From Rhodobiaceae bacterium (GTDB lineage: Bacteria > Pseudomonadota > Alphaproteobacteria > Rhizobiales > Tepidamorphaceae): DNA of 64,000 nucleotides. The notes under the pieces are model-generated. The model made no database searches. It was not told where the DNA came from and saw only the letters and a list, made by a program, of their open reading frames with translations. How positions within the stretch are numbered: position 1 is the stretch's first letter; each line of letters opens with the position of its first letter. The stretch lies in assembly GCA_020637985.1 (NCBI GenBank), contig JACKJK010000011.1:1-64000 (forward strand), in the 5' to 3' direction. A program made the position numbers and the translations under genes. Of this stretch, positions 43,048-52,900 are shown one piece after another.

Positions 43048-44168
43048 TGGCTCGCTCCTCCGCTGCGCGGCTTGCTCAGTTCGTTCAGCGGCAGGTATGG
43101 CACGACGCCGCTGCCGCCGGCCTGTTCATCGATGATGATCTTGTCGGTTCCGCCGAAGATGCGCTCCATCGTCTCCAGGAACATGCGCTCGCGCGTCACT
43201 TCCGGCGCCTTGCGGTATTCCTCGTAGACCTTGGAGAAGCGGTCGGCCTGGCCGCGCGCTTCCGCGATCGTGCGGTCGCGATAGGCGTTGGCCGCCTCGA
43301 GCACCCTTGCCGCCTCGCCGCGCGCCTCCGGCACGACCCGGTTGGCATAGGTCTGCGCCTCGTTCTGCAGGCGCTCCTGGTCGGCGCGCGCCGCCTGCAC
43401 GTCGCGGAACGCGTCGATGACCTGGCTTGGCGGATCGACCGACTGCATCTGCACCTGGGTGATCGAAATGCCCGACTTGTAGCCGTCCAGAGCCGCCTGC
43501 ATCAGTTCCTGCACCGCGACCTCGGTCGGTCGGCGGTCGGTGAGGATCGGCGCGAGATCGTTCTTGCCGATCACCTCGCGCATCGCGCTCTCGGCGACCG
43601 CCTTCACCGTCGATTCCGGGTTCTGGATGTTGAACAGGTAATCGCCGGCGTTCGAGATCACCCAGAACACCGTGAAGTCGACGTCGACGATGTTCTCGTC
43701 GCCGGTCAGCATCAGGCTTTCTTCCGGCACGTCGCGCACGCCGGCGTTGCGGCCGCGCTCCTCGAAGCCGCGCATGCCCACCTCGATGCGGTTGACGCGC
43801 GTCACCTTCGGCGTCAGCGCCTCCTCGATCGGCCACGGCAGATGATAGTTGAGGCCCGGTTGCGTCTGCTTGACGTACTTGCCGAAGCGCAGCACCACGC
43901 CCTGCTCGTCCGGCTGCACCCGGTAGAAACCGGTGAAGCCCCACACCAGCGCCAGCAGCAGGAGCAGCAGGATGTATCCCTTGCCGCCGACGCTGCTGCC
44001 GCCTGGGATCATGCGGCGCAGGTTTTCCTGGCTCTTGCGCAGGATCTCCTCAAGGTCGGGCGACTGCCCGCCTCCGCCGCCGCCACCGCCGGACCCGCCC
44101 GGAGGCGGACTGCCCCACGGGCCGCCGTTGTTGCCCTTCCAGCCGCCACCCTGATTGCTCCAAGGCAT
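43044..44168 (-). CDS. hflK: FtsH protease modulator HflK
   Basis: A 374-aa partner of HflC. It has a long Gly/Pro/Trp-rich cytoplasmic N-terminus (PPPGGSGGGGGGGGQSPD region), a membrane segment GYILLLLLLALVWGFTGFYRV near residue 64, and the SPFH domain (EQGVVLRFGKYVKQTQPGLN). SITQVQMQSVDPPSQVIDAF is characteristic of HflK. It precedes hflC with a 4-bp overlap; the gap to folA upstream is 140 bp. Confidence 0.95.
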   Translation of the reverse strand: MPWSNQGGGWKGNNGGPWGSPPPGGSGGGGGGGGQSPDLEEILRKSQENLRRMIPGGSSVGGKGYILLLLLLALVWGFTGFYRVQPDEQGVVLRFGKYVKQTQPGLNYHLPWPIEEALTPKVTRVNRIEVGMRGFEERGRNAGVRDVPEESLMLTGDENIVDVDFTVFWVISNAGDYLFNIQNPESTVKAVAESAMREVIGKNDLAPILTDRRPTEVAVQELMQAALDGYKSGISITQVQMQSVDPPSQVIDAFRDVQAARADQERLQNEAQTYANRVVPEARGEAARVLEAANAYRDRTIAEARGQADRFSKVYEEYRKAPEVTRERMFLETMERIFGGTDKIIIDEQAGGSGVVPYLPLNELSKPRSGGASQ

Positions 44169-44308
44169 ATGTCTTCCTCGTATCTTGGGGGTCGCAGGCC
44201 GCTGTCAGCATCCTGCGGTCGAACGTGTGCGCGGTTATAGGTCACCGGTTGCGCCCTTTCAACGCGCACCGGACATCACGTCGCACTTGGTGAGCGCGGT
44301 AGCCGCTG

Positions 44309-44827
44309 TCAACGGCGCTCGTAGGTAATGGCGGTGAATGCCGCATCGTCCCTTTCTCCCCGCTCAAAGAGTACGCGCGACGTTTCCCGCCAGATCGCCG
44401 GATCAAGCGGTGGAAAGAAGGCGTCTCCCTGCGGTTCCAGGTCGATCTCGCTGATGTGGATCACGTCGGCGGCATCCAGCATCTGGCGATAGATGTCGGC
44501 CCCGCCGATCACCATCACCGCATCCGCGCCACACGCCGTCGCCAACCGGCGCGCCAGGCCCAGTGCCTCCTCAACCGAACGCACCACATGGACTCCCTTG
44601 GCGGAAAACGTTTCGTCGCGGGTGATGACGATGTTGTCGCGCCCGTCGAGCGGCTTGCCGATGGCCGCAAACGTCTTGCGGCCCATCAGCACCGGCTTGC
44701 CCATCGTGAGCTTGCGGAAATGCTTCAGGTCGCTCGGCATCCGCCATGGCAGCCCGCCATCGCGCCCGATCACCCCGTTCCTGGCCACCGCGACGGCGAA
44801 TTCGACGGAAATGCCATTCGCGCTCAA
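44309..44827 (-). CDS. folA: Dihydrofolate reductase
   Basis: A 172-aa NADPH-dependent enzyme regenerating tetrahydrofolate. VAVARNGVIGRDGGLPWRMPSDLKHFR is the canonical N-terminus, with GRKTFAAIGKPL and VMVIGGADIYRQML downstream. No ATG exists at the right place: TTG at 44827, sharing two bases with the thyA stop TGA (TTGA), fits length and family alignment. This TTG start coupled to thyA is the main uncertainty. It uses the dihydrofolate produced by the upstream gene. Confidence 0.92.
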   Translation of the reverse strand: MSANGISVEFAVAVARNGVIGRDGGLPWRMPSDLKHFRKLTMGKPVLMGRKTFAAIGKPLDGRDNIVITRDETFSAKGVHVVRSVEEALGLARRLATACGADAVMVIGGADIYRQMLDAADVIHISEIDLEPQGDAFFPPLDPAIWRETSRVLFERGERDDAAFTAITYERR

Positions 44828-45618
44828 ACCGCCACCTCGGCACTGATATGCGGGTGCGGGCTGTAGCCGGTGAGCGTGAAATCCTCGAAGGCGAACGAGA
44901 AAATGTCCTTGACCGCCGGATTGATCTCCATCCTCGGCAGCGCGCGGGGCTCGCGCGACAGCTGCTCCCGCGCCTGGTCGAAATGGTTCTTGTAGAGGTG
45001 CACGTCGCCGAAGGTGTGGACGAAATCGCCCGGCTTCAGGCCCGTCACCTGCGCCATCATCATCGTCAGCAGCGCGTAGGACGCGATGTTGAACGGCACG
45101 CCGAGGAAGACATCCGCCGAGCGCTGGTAGAGCTGGCACGACAGCCGCCCCTGCGCCACGTAGAACTGGAACAGGCAGTGGCACGGGCTCAGCGCCATCG
45201 CCGGCAGGTCCGCCGGGTTCCACGCCGTGACGATCAGCCGCCGCGAATTGGGATTGGTGCGGATTTCGCTGACAACGTCGGAGATCTGGTCGATCGTGCG
45301 CCCGTCGGGCGCTGCCCACGAGCGCCACTGCTTGCCGTAGACAGGCCCCAGATCGCCTTTTGCGTCCGCCCACTCGTCCCAGATGCGCACGCCATGGTCT
45401 TTCAGGTAGGCGGTGTTGGTATCGCCCGCCAGGAACCACAGCAGTTCGTGGATGATAGACTTCAGGTGCAGCTTCTTCGTTGTGAGCACCGGAAAGCCCT
45501 CGGCGAGGTCGAAGCGCATCTGGTGGCCGAACACCGACCGCGTGCCGGTACCCGTGCGGTCATCACGGTCGACACCTTCGTTCAGGATGCGCTGCAGCAG
45601 GTCGAGATAGGTTTTCAT
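44824..45618 (-). CDS. thyA: Thymidylate synthase
   Basis: A 264-aa enzyme making dTMP from dUMP and methylene-tetrahydrofolate. The nucleophile C146 lies in MALSPCHCLFQFYV, at the same number as in E. coli. RTGTGTRSVFGHQMRFDL, ELLWFLAGDTNT and YALLTMMMAQVTGL are conserved blocks. Length equals the E. coli enzyme. It overlaps the folA start, forming the common thyA-folA operon. Confidence 0.97.
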   Translation of the reverse strand: MKTYLDLLQRILNEGVDRDDRTGTGTRSVFGHQMRFDLAEGFPVLTTKKLHLKSIIHELLWFLAGDTNTAYLKDHGVRIWDEWADAKGDLGPVYGKQWRSWAAPDGRTIDQISDVVSEIRTNPNSRRLIVTAWNPADLPAMALSPCHCLFQFYVAQGRLSCQLYQRSADVFLGVPFNIASYALLTMMMAQVTGLKPGDFVHTFGDVHLYKNHFDQAREQLSREPRALPRMEINPAVKDIFSFAFEDFTLTGYSPHPHISAEVAV

Positions 45619-45707
45619 GCCGGCCCGGCGGTTGCATGGGAATCAGGTTCGCGACGGTAAATTCTACCGCATCGAACGGGATGAGGAATGCAAACAGGAT
45701 GTGGAAT

Positions 45708-45737
45708 GCAAACGGCCCGCGCCCGTGGGCGCAGGCC
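45708..45737 (-). terminator. Terminator-like hairpin after the DUF2853 gene
   Basis: GGCC-GCGCCC and GGGCGC-GGCC arms form a stem with short loop; on the minus strand GTTTGCATT follows. It lies between the DUF2853 gene and thyA. Confidence 0.5.
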
Positions 45738-45766
45738 ATTCACGCAGCAATTGTCCGCCGCTGGCT

Positions 45767-46087
45767 CTAGAGCGAACCGAGCTTGCCGAACTTGTCCGCC
45801 AGCAGGTAGTAGACCGTGACGCGGCCCTTGGAATGGTCGCCCTTCATCTTCTGCATCACTTCGCCGATGGCCGCGTCGAGCTTTTCGTCGCCGGACAGGC
45901 CGAGCTTCTTCTTCAGCCAGCTCTCGCGCACGCGCTCCAGTTCCTTCGGGTCGGTACCGGCGACGAGCGACGAATCGCGGTTGCGCAGCGCAATGCCGAG
46001 ATGGCGCACGATCTTCGCCACCGCGTCCTCGTCGACCTTCGACGTGTATTTCTTGATGTCCTCGATGTACTTCGAATTGTCGGCCAT
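45767..46087 (-). CDS. DUF2853 family protein
   Basis: A 106-aa soluble helical protein. YIEDIKKYTSKVDEDAVAKIVRHLGIAL and DSSLVAGTDPKELERVRESWLKKKLGL match DUF2853, a family of unknown function widespread in alphaproteobacteria and bacteroidetes. The ATG at 46087 has an optimal GGGGAGGTG site. It is a single-gene unit. Confidence 0.88.
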   Translation of the reverse strand: MADNSKYIEDIKKYTSKVDEDAVAKIVRHLGIALRNRDSSLVAGTDPKELERVRESWLKKKLGLSGDEKLDAAIGEVMQKMKGDHSKGRVTVYYLLADKFGKLGSL

Positions 46088-46220
46088 GGTGCCATCACCT
46101 CCCCTTGTCAGGAGCTGGCGGCAAGGCCCGCCCCTTAGATCCATCTCGATGCCGCTGCGGCACCTAGATTCTTTTATACCATCGCGTGCGCCGCTTGAAC
46201 CGTTTCCTGCCGTCATGCGG

Positions 46221-46601
46221 TCAGTCGACGACGGCGGTCACCTCGATTTCCACAAGCCAGGCCGGTTCCATCAGCGGCGCCACCACAACGGTGGAAGCCG
46301 GCTTGTGCGGCACGTACTTGTCGCGGATCTCGCGAAACAGCGGCGTGTGCGCCTGGCTGTCGATGAAGGCGTTCATGCGCGCGATGTTGTGCAGGCCGGC
46401 CCCCTGGGCCGCCAGCACGCTCGCCACGTTCGCCCAGGCCAGTTCGCACTGCGCCGTGAAATCGTTCGGCATTGTGCCGTCGGCTGCGACGCCGACCTGT
46501 CCGGAAACGAGCAGCAGCCGCCCGCCTGTCACCACCGCGCCGTGGCTGTAGTTGGCCGCCGGCGGCGGCATCCCCTTCGGATTGAAAACCTCGAACGGCA
46601 T
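46221..46601 (-). CDS. RidA family enamine/imine deaminase
   Basis: A 126-aa protein of the YjgF/RidA fold. SHGAVVTGGRLLLVSGQVGVAADG and ASTVVVAPLMEPAWLVEIEVTAV are typical; the usual conserved Arg before the C-terminal strand was not clearly identified, so imine-hydrolase activity is uncertain. ATG at 46601 is preferred over that at 46607 because the GGAG site lies at proper distance. It diverges from ssrA. Confidence 0.85.
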   Translation of the reverse strand: MPFEVFNPKGMPPPAANYSHGAVVTGGRLLLVSGQVGVAADGTMPNDFTAQCELAWANVASVLAAQGAGLHNIARMNAFIDSQAHTPLFREIRDKYVPHKPASTVVVAPLMEPAWLVEIEVTAVVD

Positions 46602-46699
46602 TGTCATCTCCCCTGCTGTCTGTGTGGACACGGCCCGTCTTCAGCCTGCACGCGAACGTGCCATCTTTTCGTGGCCGCAATCGCACACTATATTGCAGT

Positions 46700-47036
46700 T
46701 TGCCGGCTCCGGTCGGCTATGGCGATACAGGATAGTCGTAATAAACCTATCGGACCCGGGGGCGGTACCCGGCGCCTCCACCAAAGCCCGGCGGTTCCGT
46801 CTTGAAATGGGACAGCCGGGTTTCGGCGGGGGCGAAACAGGATCGACGAGGGTGTAAAGGGCTGGTCTTCGCTCGGCATGGTACCACCGTCATCGGGCCA
46901 AACCTATAGTTGCGAATGACAACTATGCTCCGGTTGCTCAGGCTGCGTAACGCAGTTTGAAATGCCGAATTTAAGTCCTGACGGTTAGCCCCGTCAGGCG
47001 GGGTTCCGGGGCACCTGGCAACAGAAGCCCCACCTT
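46700..47036 (+). ncRNA. ssrA: tmRNA, circularly permuted two-piece type
   Basis: The gene is arranged as acceptor piece, intervening hairpin and coding piece. The acceptor piece ends CGCCTCC-ACCA at 46783. A 44-nt spacer that folds on itself follows. The coding piece starts GGGGGCGAAACAGGATCGAC at 46828; its GGGGGCG pairs with CGCCTCC to make the acceptor stem. The tag frame at 46912-46950 encodes ANDNYAPVAQAA and a TAA stop. A TATATT -10-like box is at 46690. The 5' end (about 46700) and the 3' end (after GCCCC at 47031) are approximate. It rescues stalled ribosomes; sspB follows directly. Confidence 0.93.
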
Positions 47037-47230
47037 CCCTCCCGAACATGACCTTGATCCGGCCCTGGCGATGCGTTGCCGACCCTCCCTTCAGGGCGCG
47101 CAACTGCGTGACGAATGGCCGCCATTTGACGTCAGGCCCTTGACGCCCGGCCCTTGCGGGGCCAACCCTTGTGCCGGCTTGCACGCATGGACGCGGACAT
47201 CACCGGCGGCCTCGTGCGAAGGGAGACGCA

Positions 47231-47782
47231 ATGGCGATGGGCAAGGACTATATCCGCTATGACCTGCTGGCGCAGGAAGCGCTGCGCGGCGTCGTGCGCA
47301 AGGTGCTCGCCACCACGGCGCAGCAGGGCCTGCCTGGCGATCACCACTTCTACATCTCGATCGACACACAGGCGCCGGGCGTCGTCATCTCGAACCGCCT
47401 GCGCGGCGAATACCCCGACGACATGACGGTGATCCTGCAGCACCAGTTCTGGGATCTGGAGGTCGACGAAGAGGGTTTCTCGGTCACCCTGTCGTTCGGC
47501 GGAACGCCGGAGCGCCTCGTCATCCCCTATACGTCCATCAAGGGCTTCTTCGACCCCTCCGTGCAGTTCGGACTGGAATTCGTCGCCAGCGAGGATGCCG
47601 ACGACGAGACCGGCGAGGATATCGAAAACGACGCCGGCGACGCGCCGCGCCCCGAAGAGGCAGCAGAAGAGACGGACGCCGCGGCCGCGGAAGCCGCGCC
47701 GGCTGCGAATGGGCCCGCCGACGGCGAAGCCCCCGACGGTGCCACGGTCGTCTCGCTGGACGCCTTCCGCAAGAAGGGCTGA
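47231..47782 (+). CDS. sspB: ClpXP adaptor SspB (alphaproteobacterial type)
   Basis: A 183-aa adaptor that binds ssrA-tagged proteins and hands them to ClpXP. The core domain covers residues 1-120 (DYIRYDLLAQEALRGVVRKV, FYISIDTQAPGVVISNRLRGEYPDDMTVIL). A long acidic, Ala/Glu-rich linker follows, and the C-terminal VVSLDAFRKKG is the ClpX-docking tail. ATG at 47231 starts MAMGKDYIRYD. It lies 195 bp downstream of ssrA, placing the tag and its adaptor side by side. Confidence 0.95.
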   Translation: MAMGKDYIRYDLLAQEALRGVVRKVLATTAQQGLPGDHHFYISIDTQAPGVVISNRLRGEYPDDMTVILQHQFWDLEVDEEGFSVTLSFGGTPERLVIPYTSIKGFFDPSVQFGLEFVASEDADDETGEDIENDAGDAPRPEEAAEETDAAAAEAAPAANGPADGEAPDGATVVSLDAFRKKG

Positions 47783-47901
47783 TCCGGCTCTGGGGCCGGA
47801 ACGTCGCCAACGCATTCGCCCATCGGCGACTTGCCCGCTTTGCCGCCCGTGATAGTTTGCGCGCCAATTCCCGATTGCGCGAACGAGAGAGCCTTCACGC
47901 C

Positions 47902-49290
47902 ATGAGCAAGACCCGCACCGAGACCGACACCTTCGGCCCCATCGAAGTCGACGCCTCCCGCTACTGGGGCGCGCAGGCGCAGCGCTCGCTCGGCAACTTC
48001 AGGATCGGCTGGGAAAAGCAGCCCGCCCCGGTCGTGCGCGCACTCGGCATCGTCAAGCGCGCCGCAGCCGAAGCCAACATGGCGCTCGGCAAGATGGACG
48101 CCGACATGGGCAAGGTGATCATCGCCGCCGCCCAGGAAGTGATCGAGGGCAAGCTCGACGACCATTTCCCCCTCGTCGTCTGGCAGACCGGCTCGGGCAC
48201 CCAGTCCAACATGAACGCCAACGAGGTGATCTCCAACCGCGCGATTCAGATGCTGGGCGGCGAGATGGGCTCCAAGAAGCCGGTCCATCCCAACGACCAC
48301 GTCAACATGAGCCAGTCGTCCAACGACACCTTCCCGACCGCGATGCACATCGCTTGCGCCGAGGAGGTCGTGCACCGCCTGATCCCGGCGCTGCAGAAGC
48401 TGCGCAACGCGCTGAACGACAAGGCGCAGGCGTGGAAGGACATCATCAAGATCGGCCGCACGCACACACAGGACGCCACCCCGCTGACCTTGGGCCAGGA
48501 ATTCTCCGGCTACACCCAGCAGCTGACCAACGGCATTGCGCGCATCGAGGATACGCTGCCGGCGCTGATGGAATTGGCACAGGGCGGCACCGCGGTCGGC
48601 ACCGGCCTTGCCTCGCCGGTCGGCTTCGCGGAAGCCGTCGCCGACAGGATCGCGGCAATCACCAAGCTTCCCTTTACGTCAGCCCCCAACAAGTTCGAGG
48701 CGCTCGCCGCCCACGATGCGATGGTCTTCACCCACGGCGCGATCCACACTGTCGCCATGTCGTGCTTCAAGATCGCCAACGACATCCGCTTCCTCGGTTC
48801 CGGTCCGCGCGCTGGCCTTGGCGAACTCGCGCTGCCGGAGAACGAACCCGGCTCCTCGATCATGCCCGGCAAGGTAAACCCGACCCAGTGCGAGGCCCTG
48901 ACCCAGGTCTGCGCCCACATCCACGGCAACAACGCCGCGATCTCCATGGCCGGCAGCCAGGGCCATTTCGAGCTCAACGTCTTCAACCCGATGATGGCCT
49001 ACAACTTCCTGCAGTCGGTACGCCTGCTGGCTGACGCCGCCGTCTCCTTCACCGACAACTGCGTCGTCGGCATCGAGCCGCGCCTCGACAACATCGAGGC
49101 CGGCCTGAAGAACTCGCTGATGCTGGTGACACCTCTGAAGGAAAAGTACGGCTACGACCGCGCTGCCAGGATCGCCAAGACCGCGCACAAGAACGGCACC
49201 ACGCTGCGCGAGGAAGCCATCAGGGACGGCATCCCGGCAGACGATTTCGACGCCATCGTCGTGCCGGCGAAGATGATCTCGCCATCCTGA
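47902..49290 (+). CDS. fumC: Class II fumarate hydratase
   Basis: A 462-aa iron-independent fumarase interconverting fumarate and malate. TDTFGPIEVDASRYWGAQAQRS opens the chain, HVNMSQSSNDTFPTAMHI is conserved region 2, and GSSIMPGKVNPTQCEAL is the superfamily signature with the catalytic Ser loop. It is followed by two small genes with short spacers (8 and 5 bp), probably in the same transcript. Confidence 0.96.
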   Translation: MSKTRTETDTFGPIEVDASRYWGAQAQRSLGNFRIGWEKQPAPVVRALGIVKRAAAEANMALGKMDADMGKVIIAAAQEVIEGKLDDHFPLVVWQTGSGTQSNMNANEVISNRAIQMLGGEMGSKKPVHPNDHVNMSQSSNDTFPTAMHIACAEEVVHRLIPALQKLRNALNDKAQAWKDIIKIGRTHTQDATPLTLGQEFSGYTQQLTNGIARIEDTLPALMELAQGGTAVGTGLASPVGFAEAVADRIAAITKLPFTSAPNKFEALAAHDAMVFTHGAIHTVAMSCFKIANDIRFLGSGPRAGLGELALPENEPGSSIMPGKVNPTQCEALTQVCAHIHGNNAAISMAGSQGHFELNVFNPMMAYNFLQSVRLLADAAVSFTDNCVVGIEPRLDNIEAGLKNSLMLVTPLKEKYGYDRAARIAKTAHKNGTTLREEAIRDGIPADDFDAIVVPAKMISPS

Positions 49291-49298
49291 GAAGTGAC

Positions 49299-49508
49299 AT
49301 GGCCGACATCGTCAACCTGAACCGCTTCCGAAAGCAAAAGGCCCGCGCCGAGAAGGCGGTAAAGGCCGAGGAGAACCGGGTCAGGTACGGCCGCACCAAG
49401 GCGGAGAAGCACAAGGCCAGCCGCGAGGCCGACATCGAGGCCGCGCGGCTGGACGCACATCGCCGCGAAGCCGCTGACCGCGACGGCGGCGAGCCGGAAG
49501 GCGCCTGA
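49299..49508 (+). CDS. DUF4169 family protein
   Basis: A 69-aa very basic, highly charged helical protein. It opens with ADIVNLNRFRKQKARAEKAVKAE and matches DUF4169, a small family seen in alphaproteobacteria downstream of fumC. Function unknown. It lies 8 bp after fumC and 5 bp before the RHH-domain gene. Confidence 0.85.
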   Translation: MADIVNLNRFRKQKARAEKAVKAEENRVRYGRTKAEKHKASREADIEAARLDAHRREAADRDGGEPEGA

Positions 49509-49513
49509 GCCAA

Positions 49514-49741
49514 ATGCACGCCGATCCCGTCAGGAAGCGCTCGCTGACGCTGGCCGGCCATCGCACCAGCATTTCGCTGGAAGATGCATTCTGGGATGCG
49601 CTGCAGGAAATCGCCGCCGCGCGCGGCATCACCATGACGGCGCTGGTGCGCGAGGTCGACGAGGCGCGTGGCATCACGCCTCTGTCGCAATCTCTGCGCG
49701 TCCATGCGCTGAACTGGTACCGCGCGCGCGACAGGCACTAG
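49514..49741 (+). CDS. Ribbon-helix-helix domain protein
   Basis: A 75-aa protein containing KRSLTLAGHRTSISLEDAFWDALQEIAAARGITMTALVREVDEAR, which matches the RHH_4 (aryl-sulfate-type) DNA-binding family. It may regulate transcription, but no toxin partner is present, so an antitoxin role is unlikely. It is the third gene of the fumC unit. The TAG stop codon is the start of extragenic repeat copy 2. Confidence 0.85.
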   Translation: MHADPVRKRSLTLAGHRTSISLEDAFWDALQEIAAARGITMTALVREVDEARGITPLSQSLRVHALNWYRARDRH

Positions 49742-49846
49742 AGCATGTTCCGCTCAAGTTGAACCGACTTGAGCGGAACATGCTCAAGGCTTTGATTCTG
49801 GAGCGAATTCTTGTCGTTCAGGTGATTCCACCTGAACGGAATGCGC
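49741..49846 (+). repeat. Extragenic repeat, copy 2 (stop-codon-anchored family)
   Basis: It starts at the last base of the RHH gene's TAG and forms an 18-bp perfect hairpin, GAGCATGTTCCGCTCAAG paired with its exact complement after 9 bases. A linker and a second hairpin TTCAGGTG/CACCTGAA follow. It is nearly identical to the copy at 24090-24199. It may double as the transcript end. Confidence 0.9.
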
Positions 49847-49920
49847 ACTAGGGCAATTCCAGGAAAGGTGTGGGCGGCTTTCCGTCCGGAAGTGCGTAGG
49901 AACCAAAATAGTCTGACGCC

Positions 49921-52900
49921 TCACCGCCCGGAGAAACCCGCCATCGGGTCGGTCCTCGACCTGCGCTGCGGGCGCGTTTGAGGCGCAGGCTGCGGCGGCT
50001 CTGCGGCGGCTTCTTCGGCGTTCGGCTGCCCCTCCGCCTGCCCGGTCGCCGTTGGCACCGGCGCTGTGGTTTGCGGCAATTGCGGATCGCGGCTTTCTTG
50101 CGGGAAGGGGCTGGCCGGGGCGATCTCGACCCCTGGTGCCGGAGCGATCTCGATCGGCTGCGACAACGCGGGCGCCGTCGGCGCCGGCAATTGCAGCGGC
50201 TGCACCACGATCTGCCCCTGCTGCGCGGCGGCGGCTGCCGCCTCCTCGGCTGCCTTGCGGGCTGCTTCCTCTCGCGCCCAGCGTGCGCGTTCGCGCTCGC
50301 GCCGCGCCAGGTCCTCCGCCTTCTGCCGCGCCTCCAGCCGACGCAGGATCAGCACGTCGAGTTCGCGCTGGATGCGCCCGCGGTCGTGGATGTCGAGCTG
50401 CAGTTCCTCGAGCCGCTCGACCTCGCGCTCGAAGGCGCGGATGGTCAGGTAGCCGATCAGCGGCGCCACGTCGAAACTGCGCGCCGGGTCGTCAAGCGCC
50501 CCCCGGAAGACGATGCCGAACTCGCGCACCTGGTCCGGCGCGCCCGGGTCGGGCGGAGCGCGCACGCTCCAGGCGCTGTTCAGCGTCAGCGCGGCAAGGT
50601 CAGCCTGCCCCGTGACGAAGGAATCGAGGCCGTCGCCGTCGATGGCAAACCGCGTGGCGCGAGCAACCCCGCCGGCAATCGAGAACGTCATGTCGGCGCG
50701 GTCGAAATCGAGCGCGCCCTGGTCGAGATAGGCGGCCAGCAGCTCTTCTGCCCGCGCCTCGTCGATCTGCGTGCCCTGGTCGGCGGCGTTGACGATCTTG
50801 TCGAAGGCGACCGGGTTGAGCCCGGCGATGCTGCCCTTCGAAACGCTGGCGGCACCCTCGCCGGCAAGGCTCGACATGATCGCCGAGAACGAACGCCCGT
50901 TGCCGGAAAACGTCACGTCGGCGTCCAGCGCTCCGCTCGCAACCGCCCGCCCGCCGCGCTGCCAGACGAGTTCCTCCAGGCGCGCCCCCTCGAGCCGCAG
51001 CCGCCCGTCCATCACGAGGTTGCCGGACTGCACGCCGAGCGACAGCGCCCCGCGCGCCGTCCCGCCGTGTGCGCTGCCGCTCACCTGGTCGAGGCGGAAG
51101 CCATCGCCCCGCAGCACGAGTTCGCCGCCGGCCTGGTCGAGCGTCAGGCCGGGAGCAACCAGCAGGTGATCGAGCTTGAGGTCGGCGTTGATCTCGAAGC
51201 GGCCGGGAAGGGAGATCGAGAACGGCTGCGTCGAGAAGGCAGTTTCCCCGTCCTGTGAGGCGCGCGCGAAACGGCCGGCTCCGAACAGGGCGTCGAGGAT
51301 GGCTGGCAGCGATGCCGAGTCGCCGGAAAGATCGGCATCGATGCGATGCGCCCGGCCCTGCTTGCCCATCGACAGGGTTCCCTGGCCTGTCAGCAACGCG
51401 GCCGACGCTGCCGGTCCCAGCGCCAGCGAAAGATCGCGCAATGCGAAGGGATCGCGCCCCTCGATGCGCCCGCCAAGGCGCGCCGGCACGGCCTCCTCGC
51501 CGATCCGTGGCGCCACCAGGTCGAACATCGACAGGAAGGCGAGCAGGTCCTCGCTCGTGACGTCGGTCTTCAGGTCGAGGCTGCGCCCGCCATCGGCATC
51601 GATGCGCACGCTGCCCCCAACGCCGGCGCGCGTTCCCCCAGTGACGAGTTCGCCGGAGACATTCAGCCCGTCGCGCGCAACTCCGCTGGCCGTCACCTTC
51701 ATCGTCGCCGCGTCGGCATCCGCGATGACGCTCGCTGGCAGACCGAACTGGCGCACGAGCTGGCCGGCATCGCTTGCCTGCAACTCGGCCTCGAGATCGA
51801 TGCGGGCGGCAGCAGGATCATCGAGCGCGCCGGTCACCTCGCCTTGCAGCCGGACAGCCGTGTCGGCGGCATTGCCTGAAAGCGAAATCGATGTCTGCCC
51901 GTCGGCGCCAGTGCGCACCTGCCCGTTCATCGAGAACGGCGCCAGCGCCTGCTGGCGCTGTGCGACGGCCGATGCCGTGCCCGGCCATCCGAGCACGTCG
52001 AGCAGCGAGGCGGCTCCCGCCAGCGATTGCGCGTCGATGGTGAAGTCTATATCGCCACGGCTGTCGCCATCGGCTCCGCCAATGCCACCGCGCGCGCTCA
52101 GGCGCGCTCCGCCGAGATCGCCGATCTCGAGGCGTTGGATATCCAGCTTGCCGCCCGCGATCCGTGCGTCGATTGTCACCTCGCGTGCCGTCACCGCGTC
52201 GGCCACGAGCGCATCGGTATCGAGCCGCAGCGTCAGGTCGGGCATGCGCGTCGCAGCGTCACCGCCGCCAGCGCGCGAACCCGCCCACAGCGCCTGCAAC
52301 GCCTCGATGCGGACCGCCTCGCCCTTCAGGTCGATATCCACGCGGCCCGGCGAACCGCCATCCGGCAAATCCACCGCGACCTTGCCGCCGATGGTCCGCC
52401 CGTCGAGGGTAAGCTGCAGCCTGTCGAATGCGATGTGCTCGGCATCGACGCTCAGGTCGGCGCGCACGTCCGCGCCCGCGCCAAGCCAGCCTGTGTAGGC
52501 CTTCAGATCCTCTCCGAGCCAGTCGGCGAACACCTGGCCGCGCGTGGTGGTCAGCCGTGCCGCCCCGGCGAAGCTGGCGCGGCCCTCCGCGCCGGTGCCT
52601 GGCTTCAGATCGCCCGCAAGGCTGATGCGCGTGTCGCCAGGCACGTCCGCGCTGGCTTGCGCGATCCGCCACGTGTCACCGGTCCACGCCACGTCGAGAC
52701 TGACGTCGTCGACCAGGTTGCCGCCCAGCACCATGCGTTCGAGGTCGAGCCCGATGCGCCCGGCGATCGGCGGTGCGTTGCGCGATGCCGCGCCGATGCG
52801 CGACAGCACCGCCGACAGCGAGACCGGAGCGCCTTCGCCCAGCGTGCGGTCGAGATCGGCCTGGCGGGCGCCGAGCACCGCGTCGAACCGCGGCGTCCCG

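Noticed and set aside
46552..46857. Short plus-strand frame overlapping the ssrA acceptor piece
   Set aside because: The region is explained by tmRNA pairing (GGGGGCG/CGCCTCC and CCA end); the frame has no conserved content.
49299..49741. DUF4169 and RHH genes as a toxin-antitoxin pair
   Set aside because: Both are small and adjacent, but DUF4169 has no toxin features and the pair sits in the fumC unit, where it appears to be a conserved housekeeping arrangement.
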